From contig NZ_JAASAF010000014.1 of NCBI RefSeq assembly GCF_012726195.1, forward strand, positions 1 through 64,000: a DNA stretch of 64,000 nt, written 5' to 3'. This DNA comes from Rhodococcus sp. HNM0563. Lineage in GTDB: Bacteria; Actinomycetota; Actinomycetes; Mycobacteriales; Mycobacteriaceae. Position numbers and translations under genes: made by a program. Every line of letters starts with the position of its first letter. Position 1 is the first letter of the stretch. Below are positions 53,087-61,724 of the stretch, in pieces. The notes under the pieces are model-generated. The model searched no databases. It worked only from the letters and a program-made list of their open reading frames with translations, and had not been told where the DNA came from.

Positions 53087-55005
53087 GTGTCAGATCCTTC
53101 CGAAGATGCCCTTGTTCTCGCTTCACCTGATTCGGATGAGGTTCGGCCCGCGTGAACCAGTACGCGGAGTCGACGCAGGTTGCGTGGTATTCGGGGGTGC
53201 ATGGGAGGGTAGATCAGGCTCAGTGCCGAGCCGAGGGTGAAGTAGCTGCGCAACACACGGAAACCCAGATACATCGGAATGTACTTCACGGAGCTGGGTC
53301 GCCAGATCAGGCAGACGACGACGGTCATGATCATGGACATGCCGAGCAGAGTTGCGACGATGGGTTGCCACCGCATCGCGGTGAATGTGGAGTGGAAGGC
53401 GAATCCGGTGATCACCGCGAAGAGAAGCAGCGGTGCCAGCATCGCCCGACGGGCCGCATTGACGAGGTTGAAGGGAAGGACGAAGGTTCCGGCCATCGTC
53501 TGCCGATCGAACAACATTGCCCTGTTGCGGGCGGTCAGGTGGTAGATGCTGCGGAACCAGCGTGTGCGCTGTTCGAGCAGATGAGCATACGAGGCGGGAG
53601 TTTCGCTGTAGTACACCGCGTTCGGATCGGAGACACTCTTGTATCCGGCTGCTGTGAGGCGCATGCAGATGTCGGTGTCTTCGCCGTTCATGCCCTGGAC
53701 CATGCCGCCGACCTCGAGGACTTGGCTGCGCCGGTAGACAGCGAACATCCCCGGGATTCCCATGACCCCGTCATATCCGTCGAGGGAGACCTGGAAGAAG
53801 CCGTGTCGCATGTAGACCTCGACAAGCCGGCACTTGTCCATCCAGGTCTTCTCCTCCGCGGGCATCGGAATACCGCCCACGCAACCGACGTCGGGTTCGG
53901 CAAAGTGCCGCATCGCGTTCTCCAGGCAGCCGGGGCCGATCACGGTGTCGGCGTCGATGCGAACGATGAATTCTTCACGGATCCGGTCGATGCCCATGTT
54001 CAGCGCAATGGCCTTGCCCGGGGTGGGGCAATCCAGCACCTCACCCGTGATGTGGGTGCAATTCCGGATCTCTTCCTCGGCGGTCTCGCGAGTGGCGTCG
54101 GTGGAGGCATTGTCGACCACGTAGAGGTGAATTCGCCCAGGGTAGGTCGCTGCGCCGTCGTCGATCGAGGAAATGGTGGCGCTGATGCTGTGCGCCTCGT
54201 TGTGCGCCGGCACCAGAATTGCCGCTGGCGGGGCGAAATGAAGCTCGCGGGACTTCCTGAGGGTCCGGAATCCGAGGACCGCCGTGCATGCAGCGAGAAT
54301 CTGCTGCATCAGGAACACCCCGGCACCGATGCCACCCAGAATCGCAAAGTTCTTCAACACCTCGACGACGTCGAAGAGGAAGTGGACCGCTACCGCAGCA
54401 CCGACCATCGCGATGACCAGACAACACGCGAGTTTGAGGAATGAGGCGAGAGGGATGTGTGCGGGGACGGCGGGCAGCGGTCCCTGCGGAGGCAACTGGG
54501 CCTGCCGCAACAGTGTGTGGGGAAAGATTGCCAATGCCGCGAGCCCTGCAATCATCTGCCCGGCGAACACCGAAATCGAGACCACCCCCGCAGCGGACAG
54601 CAGACCGCCGATGAAGTCGACAACTATGCAGAACACAGCGAACTTCCCGAGAAGACTCACCCCGATGAACAGTCGACGCCAGCCATTCGAATACGCGAAC
54701 AGGGCGTAGGTGAGAAAGAACAATGCGATGAACATGCGCAGTGGAAACTCGACGTTGCCTCGCCCCTCGGGAAACAACACCAGATCGCGGGGCACATCGG
54801 CGAGTCCGGAGTGGATGAGGAAAGTGCGCACGCACATGACGAGAATGGAGATCCCGACAAAGACGATAAGGAATCCGTTGGTCCCGCTGGCAGGTCGATT
54901 GACGGCATAGTCGGCAGGCGCGCTGTCGACCGATCGGAAATGATCCGCGATGGGTGCGCGGTCACCGTCCCCGGTCTGTGGTCGGTCCTCCGACACATTG
55001 GTCAT
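53083..55005 (-). CDS. processive GT2 glycosyltransferase, membrane-embedded
   Basis: 640 aa. Six or so N-terminal helices (about 45-240) precede a GT2 domain, and two or three C-terminal helices (about 510-600) follow. Catalytic motifs are Asp298 (VVDNASTDAT), the DAD of RIDADTVIG (351-353), GEDTD (441-445) and QRTRW (479-483), the QxxRW hallmark of processive synthases such as cellulose, hyaluronan and poly-GlcNAc synthases. No PilZ domain is present. Its start overlaps the stop of the BcsB-like gene by 4 bp, and the stop overlaps DUF6325 by 4 bp. The sugar donor is unknown. Confidence 0.88.
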   Translation of the reverse strand: MTNVSEDRPQTGDGDRAPIADHFRSVDSAPADYAVNRPASGTNGFLIVFVGISILVMCVRTFLIHSGLADVPRDLVLFPEGRGNVEFPLRMFIALFFLTYALFAYSNGWRRLFIGVSLLGKFAVFCIVVDFIGGLLSAAGVVSISVFAGQMIAGLAALAIFPHTLLRQAQLPPQGPLPAVPAHIPLASFLKLACCLVIAMVGAAVAVHFLFDVVEVLKNFAILGGIGAGVFLMQQILAACTAVLGFRTLRKSRELHFAPPAAILVPAHNEAHSISATISSIDDGAATYPGRIHLYVVDNASTDATRETAEEEIRNCTHITGEVLDCPTPGKAIALNMGIDRIREEFIVRIDADTVIGPGCLENAMRHFAEPDVGCVGGIPMPAEEKTWMDKCRLVEVYMRHGFFQVSLDGYDGVMGIPGMFAVYRRSQVLEVGGMVQGMNGEDTDICMRLTAAGYKSVSDPNAVYYSETPASYAHLLEQRTRWFRSIYHLTARNRAMLFDRQTMAGTFVLPFNLVNAARRAMLAPLLLFAVITGFAFHSTFTAMRWQPIVATLLGMSMIMTVVVCLIWRPSSVKYIPMYLGFRVLRSYFTLGSALSLIYPPMHPRIPRNLRRLRVLVHAGRTSSESGEARTRASSEGSDT

Positions 55006-56927
55006 CGTGGGAGGTCCTGCCGCGGTGGAGGATCAGTCGCTACGGTGCCGTCGCCGTCGATGGTGAAGCTGCCCTGCTGAGTGATCACCTGTGCGACCTC
55101 GTGCCCGAATGTCGGCAGTTGGGTGTGTCCTATGCTGCCTAGAGCTTGGATCATCACACCGCCGGCCCCGCTGGTGCTGGTCGCCGTCTCAACGAGAAGA
55201 CCGTTGTCGAACGTCGGGATGTCGAGTGCAGCGTGATCCGGGCCGGCGACGATCCGCCCGTCGCTCAGGTTTGCCGGAGAAGTGACGTCCGGCGTACTGC
55301 CGATGACGATGAAGGGCCGACCAGTTGCCGGATGCTCGTTCCATAGGAAGTCGGGATTCTCATTGGCGGGTGTGAATTTGGTGATCGTGGGGATGATCGC
55401 GTTGAGTTGTTCGACCACCCGATCGCCGGCGTCCTCAGGCACATAGACGGCGAACCCGGGCGCCAAGGTCCAGGGTACTGTGGTGAAGCCCGCACCGGGA
55501 TCGGCTCCAAGATCGAGAGTGGAGTCTGCCTGTAATTGGATGGGGTAACTGGTCACCCGCACGTCACAGCCTCCGAGATCGCGGTCGCGTTCGACCGACA
55601 GCGTCATCGCGTTCTCGAGCAGTTCGCGACCCGGTGGCAGTGGGATCGTCACCCTCCCTGCCGTGTCGTTGAGTCGATGGCTGGCGACCAGTGCTCCGTT
55701 GAGTTCCACGTTGAGGATCCAGGTCAGGTCCGGAGGTGAGGCCGGGAGTTGAAAGTTGGCGGAAACCGACTGCGGTAGACGGCCTTCCGGTAGGTCGGAG
55801 AGGGAGTATCCGATCTGCCAGCGTCGGGTCTCGGTGATCTGGCCGACGGATGTATCGGCTCCCAGCGCTTCGAGTGGCACCCGATCGCCCCCGAGAGGTG
55901 GAGTCGATATCGCCCTGGGGTCTGCATCCGCACCATCGGCGGTGGTGACAGTGGGGCTTGTGAGATAACGCGAGATCTGCCCACCGTCCGACGTCGTGAC
56001 AGCCAACACGGGAGAGTCGGAGAGCCGGCCGACGACAATTCCTTCGGCTGCGTCGTCCGGCCCTGCCCATCCCTCCTCACGAAGGGCGTCGTCCGGACCG
56101 ACCAGGATGGTGCTGCGTCCATCCGGTTCGGGCACGTCCGATGCGAAGGTGACCTCGTGGCCTGCCCGGGTGAGCGCGATACCCATTTGCGCGGCAGCAG
56201 TGCGCCATTCGGTGCCGTCGTCGGCCAGGACGATGGTCATGTCGCGGTCCCAGGACACCACGGCATCGCGAACCGTGTGAACCGGCTCGGTGAGGGCGGC
56301 CTCGACCATCGAGTCGGGACCTAGGTGGACCAGTAATCCTGAGGAATGGTCTGGGGTGCAGGTTTCGTCATGGCGGGTGCCCACCGCACGGACCTGAACA
56401 CGGACTTGGCCGTCGGCCGCGATCTGATCTGGTACGTCGATGTAGGCGTCGACTTCGTTTTCGCCGGTGGCGAGCTTATTGTTGAATACCTGCTGCCCGT
56501 CCATTGACACCGACAGGAATACCGTGCTGTTGTCCGGTATTTGAGAGGTCCCTGCGAGATGCAGGCGCGTCTGGCTGCGCTCGGAGTCTGCGGGCAACGT
56601 CACAAGGTAGCTCGTCGAGGGTGAATCGTCGGTCAGCCATACTCCGTCGGCATGGCCCGATCCGGCCAGCGTCTTGATGAAGTGACGGTCTGCCGGTACG
56701 TGCAGACTGTGATCATCGGCGTCGCGAGTGAACCATGTCGGCCGTAGGAGGAAGAACGCCAGTAGCGCCACCAGGGCCACTGCGAGCACGACCCACGCTG
56801 ACTTCGGGACCGAACGTCCCTTCTCGCCGGCGAAGTACTCGGACGTCTCCGAGCTGTCATCACCGGCCGGGTCGGGGTCCGGCTTGTCCGTCGCCGGTGT
56901 GCCGTCGTTGTGTTCGTCGTCGCTCAA
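55002..56927 (-). CDS. BcsB-like polysaccharide synthase accessory protein
   Basis: 641 aa. An acidic cytoplasmic tail (1-40) and one transmembrane helix (about 44-61) precede a large extracytoplasmic region. Two jelly-roll-like modules are suggested by VFLSVSMDGQQVFNNKLATG (about residues 130-150) and LTWILNVELNGALVASHRLN, with flavodoxin-like segments between, as in BcsB of cellulose synthases. BcsB normally carries its anchor at the C-terminus; here it is N-terminal. The start is a TTG at 56927 with GGGGAG upstream. Coupling to the GT2 gene supports a synthase complex. Confidence 0.7.
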   Translation of the reverse strand: MSDDEHNDGTPATDKPDPDPAGDDSSETSEYFAGEKGRSVPKSAWVVLAVALVALLAFFLLRPTWFTRDADDHSLHVPADRHFIKTLAGSGHADGVWLTDDSPSTSYLVTLPADSERSQTRLHLAGTSQIPDNSTVFLSVSMDGQQVFNNKLATGENEVDAYIDVPDQIAADGQVRVQVRAVGTRHDETCTPDHSSGLLVHLGPDSMVEAALTEPVHTVRDAVVSWDRDMTIVLADDGTEWRTAAAQMGIALTRAGHEVTFASDVPEPDGRSTILVGPDDALREEGWAGPDDAAEGIVVGRLSDSPVLAVTTSDGGQISRYLTSPTVTTADGADADPRAISTPPLGGDRVPLEALGADTSVGQITETRRWQIGYSLSDLPEGRLPQSVSANFQLPASPPDLTWILNVELNGALVASHRLNDTAGRVTIPLPPGRELLENAMTLSVERDRDLGGCDVRVTSYPIQLQADSTLDLGADPGAGFTTVPWTLAPGFAVYVPEDAGDRVVEQLNAIIPTITKFTPANENPDFLWNEHPATGRPFIVIGSTPDVTSPANLSDGRIVAGPDHAALDIPTFDNGLLVETATSTSGAGGVMIQALGSIGHTQLPTFGHEVAQVITQQGSFTIDGDGTVATDPPPRQDLPR

Positions 56928-57053
56928 GTGTCGCTCCCCTCGCAGGTGGACCTACGGTGTCCGTCCCGGACGGCTCGGCGGATATGAGACTTGGGGCGAC
57001 GCCGTCTGCGTACCGCCGCGCGATCTGGAACCGCGCCATCCACAGATTCCGAT

Positions 57054-58343
57054 TCAGTGCAATCGTGTCCTACCCTGATTCCCGGAGTTGTCGTTGCAGG
57101 CCGAAAGTTCATTCTCGTTCTCCCCCCGACGAGGGTTTGCGATCATTCGACTGTGAGCACGCTCGGCGGACGCCTGTCGATTCCTGTTCCAAAAGGATGT
57201 GCACGGGATGCGATCCCGCTCGACGCGATCCGCGTACCTCTGAGCGATCTCGACGGACTCTGTGAGCAGGCCTGTCGCGAGCTTGATAGGTTGCAGCCCG
57301 AGCGTCACAAGTTGGTCGTTTCGTACCTGGAGCTGGTTTTCGTCGGCTTCCCTGCGTGGGTTGGACACGGATGTTACTTCGGCGCCGAGCAGGTCGGCGA
57401 CGAGGTGCGCCAGATCGGACACTCGGTGCGTCTCGGTCACCTGGTTCATTACACGCACCCGCTCCGACACCTCCGCACCCGATTCCACTGCCAGCCGGAT
57501 GCAGCGGACTGTGTCGCGGATGTTGATGAAGGCGCGGGTCTGTCCACCCGTCCCATGGACGGTGAGGGGATATCCGATCGCGGCCTCGACGAGGAACCGG
57601 TTGAGAACGGTTCCGTAGTCTCCGTCGTAGTCGAATCGATTGATGAGCCGTGGGTCGAGCGCGGTCTCGTCGGTCTGTGTGCCCCACACGATCCCCTGGT
57701 GGAGGTCGGTGATGCGGAGACCGTCGTTGTTCGCGTAGAACTGGAAGAGCAACTGATCCAACGATTTACTCAGGTGGTACACGCTGCCCGGTTGTGTGGG
57801 ATACAAGATCTCCCTGCTGTGATTCCGACCCGTGCGGTCGGGGTATGAGACGGTCAGATACCCCTCGGGGAGATCCATCGGCACCGATTCGTAGCCGTAG
57901 ACCCCCATCGTGCCCAGATGCACGATATGGGTGTCGAGTCCGAGCTCCACCACGGCTGCGAGGAGATTGTGGGTGACGGCCACGTTGTTCTGGATGGTGT
58001 AGCGCTTGTGGGCCGGTGACTTCATCGAATAGGGCGCTGCACGCTGTTCGGCGAAATGCACCACGGCATCCGGTCGCTTCGTCGCGAGAAGTTCCGTCAA
58101 CGACGAATAGTCCTCGGAAAGATCCATTTCCACGAAGTCGATCTCACTGCCTGTGACGTCCCTCCACGATCGGAGGCGCTCGGGCAGTGGCCGTATGGGT
58201 GTCAGTGACCGAACCCTGAGTTCATCGTCGATGCGTCGCCGCACGAGGCTGTCGACGATCGTGACGTCGTGTCCGTGTGCGGAGAGATGAAGTGCGGTCG
58301 GCCAGCCGCAGAATCCGTCGCCGCCAAGGATGAGCAGGTTCAT
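57054..58343 (-). CDS. UDP-sulfoquinovose synthase (SQD1 type)
   Basis: 429-aa extended SDR. GGDGFCGWPTALHL (7-20) is the NAD motif; Thr145 (LGTMGVYG), Tyr189 and Lys193 (YHLSK) complete the catalytic set. The AEQRAAPYSM block (98-107), RRxxDxxL region and TDETxLxxxLINRFDYD stretch are shared with SQD1 and Agl3 enzymes. They convert UDP-glucose and sulfite to UDP-sulfoquinovose, the donor of sulfolipid and of sulfonated N-glycans. An unconserved tail of about 35 residues ends the protein. ATG 58343 is used. It precedes the BcsB-like gene by 126 bp in the same direction. Confidence 0.85.
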   Translation of the reverse strand: MNLLILGGDGFCGWPTALHLSAHGHDVTIVDSLVRRRIDDELRVRSLTPIRPLPERLRSWRDVTGSEIDFVEMDLSEDYSSLTELLATKRPDAVVHFAEQRAAPYSMKSPAHKRYTIQNNVAVTHNLLAAVVELGLDTHIVHLGTMGVYGYESVPMDLPEGYLTVSYPDRTGRNHSREILYPTQPGSVYHLSKSLDQLLFQFYANNDGLRITDLHQGIVWGTQTDETALDPRLINRFDYDGDYGTVLNRFLVEAAIGYPLTVHGTGGQTRAFINIRDTVRCIRLAVESGAEVSERVRVMNQVTETHRVSDLAHLVADLLGAEVTSVSNPRREADENQLQVRNDQLVTLGLQPIKLATGLLTESVEIAQRYADRVERDRIPCTSFWNRNRQASAERAHSRMIANPRRGENENELSACNDNSGNQGRTRLH

Positions 58344-58371
58344 GGGTCGCCTCTGCCGGATAGTGAGTATG

Positions 58372-58418
58372 ACGGCACGGCCCCTGACGAGTGCACGAAA
58401 CGTCAGGGGCCGTGCCGT
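58372..58418 (-). terminator. stem-loop after the alkylsulfatase gene
   Basis: A perfect 18-bp inverted repeat (58372-58389 with 58401-58418) with an 11-nt loop starts 5 bp past the alkylsulfatase stop. No T tract is visible. It should largely separate the alkylsulfatase transcript from the SQD1 gene, which begins 28 bp further on. Confidence 0.8.
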
Positions 58419-58423
58419 GGTGT

Positions 58424-60322
58424 CTACGGTGTCACGATCGCGAAGTCCGGGTCCGGAGAATCGAGATATCCGACCAGCTCTGCCAACACGGCGACATTGC
58501 CGTCTGCCTCGACCGATCCGTCCTTGACCATGGCATTCAGATCCGCGCCGCCGAGCAGGGCTTCGTGCAGTTCTCGATTCGTGAGTGTGAAGGTGGCATC
58601 TGGCGCCGGGAGATCCGCGTCCCCGAGGTCGAAGTGGACGAGCAGCCCGTTTCGCAGTTGAGCTCGATGGGTGATCGATTGATCGCTTACCCGCCAGTCG
58701 ATCGTGATCTGCGCGTCCCATGCTCGGGGGCCGTCGACCCTCAAAGCGAGGGCGTCGAAGACCTGCTCGACGGTGAGTGCACCGGCAATGTCGGGGGATG
58801 CGGTCGACAGCGGTGTGCCGATGCCTCCGTTGCGGAGTTCGTACGCGCCCATCAGGAAGAAGTTCCTCCAGGTTCCGTTCTCGGAACCGTAGCCGAGTTG
58901 CTCGAGGGTGTCGGCCTGGAGCGCTTTCGCTTCGGTGTTGTCGGGATCGGCGAAGATGACGTAGTTCAGTACCTGTGCAACCCAGCGGAAATCGCCGTCA
59001 TCGTACGAACCTCGTGCTTTCGCGATGACTTCCTGCGCGCCACCCATGAACTCGACGTGTCGCTTCGCGGATGCGACAGGCGGGTGCTCCCACAGGTTGG
59101 CCGGGTTGCCGTTGAACCAGCCCATGTAGCGCTGGTAGATCGCCTTGACGTTGTGGCTGACCGAGCCGTAGTAGCCGTGCGTATGCCAGGCCGTCTCGAT
59201 GGCTGGGGGCAGGTCGATGTCCTCGGCGATCTCGATACCCACGGAACCTTTGTTCATGGCGCGGAGCGTCTGGTCGTGGAGGTAACCGTAGAGGTCGCGC
59301 TGCACCGACAGGAAGTCGGTGATGCGCTCGGTATCCCACGTCGGCCAGTGATGCGACGCGAACAGCACATCGGTGCGGGATGCGTAGCGGTTGATCGACT
59401 CTGTCAGGTACTTCGACCACACGTGCGGGTCGCGGACCAGCGCACCGCGCAGCGTAAGGAGGTTGTGCAGCGTGTGGGTCGCATTCTCGGCCATGCACAA
59501 TGCACGTTTGTCGGGGAAGTAGAAGTTCATCTCCGCGGGGGCCTCGGTGCCCGGCGTGAGTTGGAATTCGACGCGCACCCCATCGATCACCTCGGATTGT
59601 CCGGTGTGATCGATGTGGACGGTCGGGGAGATGAGCGTCGGCGTGCCGGTGGAGTTCGTGGGTCCGAGACCAGCACCGATGGATCCCTGAGCGCCACGCG
59701 GAAGCGCTGCCCCGTACATGTACGCGGACCTCCGCGCCATCGCGGTCCCCGCGTACACGTTTTCGGCGACCGCATGTTCGACGAACCCGACCGGGGCCAC
59801 CACGGGGCAGCGCCCCGCCTCGACATCTTCCTCGGTGGTGACACCTTTGACGCCACCGAAATGATCGATGTGGCAGTGCGAGTAGATCACGCCGGTGACG
59901 GGACGCTCTCCTCGGTTCGCGCGATACAGGCCCAGCCCTGCGGCGGCGGTTTCGGTGGAGATGAGCGGATCGATGATGATGACGCCGGTGTCGCCTTCGA
60001 CGATGGTCATGTTCGACAGATCGAGTCCGCGGATCTGGTAGATACCCTCGGCGACCTCGTAGAGCCCCTGCATTGCGCAGAGCCTCGACTGGCGCCACAG
60101 ACTCGGGTTGACGGTGGGCGGGCATTCTCCTTCGAGGAACGCGAAGGCATCGCTGTCCCACACGGTGTTCCCCGACGCATCCTTGACCACCCCGGGGTCC
60201 AGGGAGGCGATGAACCCGCGCTCGGCGTCGGAGAAGTCCTGATTATTCGAGAACGGTAGGGTCCGTTGTGCTTCCGAATTCTTGTTCGACACAGTGGTTG
60301 TGGCGTCCTGATGATGCGTCAT
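58424..60322 (-). CDS. alkylsulfatase (metallo-beta-lactamase, SdsA1/BDS1 type)
   Basis: 632 aa. The zinc motif HxHxDH is His149, His151, Asp153, His154 in SHCHIDHFGG. PGTEAPAEMNFYFPDKRALC and ENATHTLHNLLTLRGA are diagnostic of the SdsA1 class, and a C-terminal SCP2-like domain (about 510-632) follows. It hydrolyses primary alkyl sulfate esters such as dodecyl sulfate. No signal peptide is seen, so action is probably cytosolic. It may supply sulfate or detoxify sulfate esters. Confidence 0.9.
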   Translation of the reverse strand: MTHHQDATTTVSNKNSEAQRTLPFSNNQDFSDAERGFIASLDPGVVKDASGNTVWDSDAFAFLEGECPPTVNPSLWRQSRLCAMQGLYEVAEGIYQIRGLDLSNMTIVEGDTGVIIIDPLISTETAAAGLGLYRANRGERPVTGVIYSHCHIDHFGGVKGVTTEEDVEAGRCPVVAPVGFVEHAVAENVYAGTAMARRSAYMYGAALPRGAQGSIGAGLGPTNSTGTPTLISPTVHIDHTGQSEVIDGVRVEFQLTPGTEAPAEMNFYFPDKRALCMAENATHTLHNLLTLRGALVRDPHVWSKYLTESINRYASRTDVLFASHHWPTWDTERITDFLSVQRDLYGYLHDQTLRAMNKGSVGIEIAEDIDLPPAIETAWHTHGYYGSVSHNVKAIYQRYMGWFNGNPANLWEHPPVASAKRHVEFMGGAQEVIAKARGSYDDGDFRWVAQVLNYVIFADPDNTEAKALQADTLEQLGYGSENGTWRNFFLMGAYELRNGGIGTPLSTASPDIAGALTVEQVFDALALRVDGPRAWDAQITIDWRVSDQSITHRAQLRNGLLVHFDLGDADLPAPDATFTLTNRELHEALLGGADLNAMVKDGSVEADGNVAVLAELVGYLDSPDPDFAIVTP

Positions 60323-60388
60323 GTATCGATCGTGCTGCCGTCTCCGTGCAGTGCCATCACCTAGAGCAGGTGAATTCGCCGTGGCTCC

Positions 60389-60841
60389 TCATCGACCGAT
60401 AGGCCGGGAGATCGCTGCCGATCGCGCGACACCCGACAGGAGTGACACGATTGCGGTACCGACGACGAGGTAGAGCACGGCGCTGCATACCTTCGAGGCC
60501 AAGGTCGCGTCGAACATGAAGGGCCACAGCGCGACGGCGACGGTGGCGAGAGTACAGATCCAAGAGAAGAAGCTCGTGGCACTCGGTGTCGACACCATGA
60601 GCAGGTGGAGCAGGCCTGTCGCGACCAGTGCCGCAATGGCGGCGAGCACCGCAAGGTTGGCGGCCTGGGATCGCCCGAACAGTATTTCCGGGGTGATCAC
60701 CGGGACGTCGAGCAGTTCACGGATGACGAGTAGTCCCACGACGGCCGCGAGAGCTGCGACGACGGCGGTAGCGAGGCCACCCGACCACAGCTTCTTTACG
60801 TCCACTGCGTTCGTCGTACGGTCCGGATTGTACTGGGACAT
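60389..60841 (-). CDS. DUF6069 family membrane protein
   Basis: 150 aa with four predicted helices: LATAVVAALAAVVGLLVI, LAVLAAIAALVATGLLHLL, WICTLATVAVALWPFM, and a C-terminal one. The layout fits DUF6069, a family of small actinobacterial membrane proteins without known function. GAGAGGA precedes ATG 60841. It is 66 bp upstream of the alkylsulfatase gene and could share its transcript. Confidence 0.75.
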   Translation of the reverse strand: MSQYNPDRTTNAVDVKKLWSGGLATAVVAALAAVVGLLVIRELLDVPVITPEILFGRSQAANLAVLAAIAALVATGLLHLLMVSTPSATSFFSWICTLATVAVALWPFMFDATLASKVCSAVLYLVVGTAIVSLLSGVARSAAISRPIGR

Positions 60842-60860
60842 TCAGCGAATCCTCTCTCGA

Positions 60861-61088
60861 TCAGTCGGGAAGTCGGCTCATTTCGATGAGGGTGATCCCC
60901 AGTGCATCGAATCGTGCTAGTACCCCGCGTAACTCGGTCGGACTCGCGATCGAGCCGTAGAGCATGGTGTACGCACCGGGAATGTCGGACACGTTCAGTT
61001 CCGGAAACGCGGTGAGCGTGCGTTCGGACAGCGTGCCGGCGACGGTGAACGAATATCGCACGCCCTTCGGCCACGAATCTGGCTGCAT
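60861..61088 (-). CDS. small hypothetical protein
   Basis: 75 aa, no transmembrane helix. It contains RYSFTVAGTLSERTLTAFPEL and a C-terminal VLARFDALGITLIEMSRLP segment, with alternating strands and helices suggestive of a small alpha/beta fold. AGAGGAG precedes ATG 61088, and the DUF6069 gene follows after 19 bp. I do not recognise its family. Confidence 0.65.
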   Translation of the reverse strand: MQPDSWPKGVRYSFTVAGTLSERTLTAFPELNVSDIPGAYTMLYGSIASPTELRGVLARFDALGITLIEMSRLPD

Positions 61089-61141
61089 CGCCGCTCCTCT
61101 CGTGGTGCACCCCACAATGTCGCGCCCGGCGTCGACTGCGC

Positions 61142-61160
61142 TTCACCCGTAAGTGGTGAA
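61142..61160. promoter_or_regulatory. 19-bp dyad in a divergent promoter region
   Basis: TTCACC (61142-61147) and GGTGAA (61155-61160) are inverted repeats separated by 7 bp, between the divergent small hypothetical gene and the DUF7144 gene. Its geometry suits a dimeric repressor, but there is no independent support. Confidence 0.25.
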
Positions 61161-61266
61161 CCTCGAGAGATCACCTGTCGCGGGCGATGTGAGATCCCGG
61201 GAGCCCGCGTGCAATGGGGCGTGGCGGACCGTCCCAGGTCCGAATCACACACGAAGGGAATCGACT

Positions 61267-61665
61267 ATGTCTTCGTCCGATGGAGGCGTCAAACAAGGCT
61301 TCGCCGCCGGTACGTCGATTGCGGCTGCGCTCATTCTGCTCGTCATCGGCGTGGTATCGATCCTGCAGGGGATCTCTGCCATCGCCACCGACGAACTGTT
61401 CGTGGTCGGCGCCGAGTACATATTCGAGTTGAACACGACGGCGTGGGGCTGGATCCATCTGATCGTCGGCATTCTCGTGGTCATCACCGCGTTTGCGCTG
61501 ATATCGGGGGCCACCTGGGCACGATTCACGGCGATCGTCCTGGCCTGCCTGTCGATCATCGCCAATTTCTTGTGGCTGCCGTATTACCCGATGTGGTCGA
61601 TCCTGATCATCGCCTTGGATATCGTCGTGATCTGGGCCGTGTCGACGTGGGACCCTGATCGCTGA
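61267..61665 (+). CDS. DUF7144 family membrane protein
   Basis: 132 aa with four predicted helices and the short ISAIATDELFVVGAEYIFELN loop between helices 1 and 2. The C-terminal helices (FTAIVLACLSIIANFLWLPYYP, WSILIIALDIVVIWAVS) match the DUF7144 family of actinobacterial membrane proteins. It is divergent from the small hypothetical gene and converges on the MalT-like gene. Function unknown. Confidence 0.8.
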   Translation: MSSSDGGVKQGFAAGTSIAAALILLVIGVVSILQGISAIATDELFVVGAEYIFELNTTAWGWIHLIVGILVVITAFALISGATWARFTAIVLACLSIIANFLWLPYYPMWSILIIALDIVVIWAVSTWDPDR

Positions 61666-61684
61666 GCTCATGTCCGGCCTCTCG

Positions 61685-61724
61685 GGCTGACCGGTACGGC
61701 TGTACTACAGCAGACCGGTCAGCC
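61685..61724. terminator. stem-loop between convergent DUF7144 and MalT-like genes
   Basis: An 11-bp perfect inverted repeat (61685-61695 with 61714-61724) starts 20 bp past the DUF7144 stop, and its right arm lies in the last codons of the convergent regulator gene. No T tract is present. It may terminate both transcripts. Confidence 0.45.

Noticed and set aside
53083-56927. Calling the GT2/BcsB-like pair cellulose synthase
   Set aside because: No PilZ domain, no BcsC, BcsZ or BcsD-like gene, and the adjacent SQD1-type enzyme suggests a different product; the sugar cannot be read from sequence.
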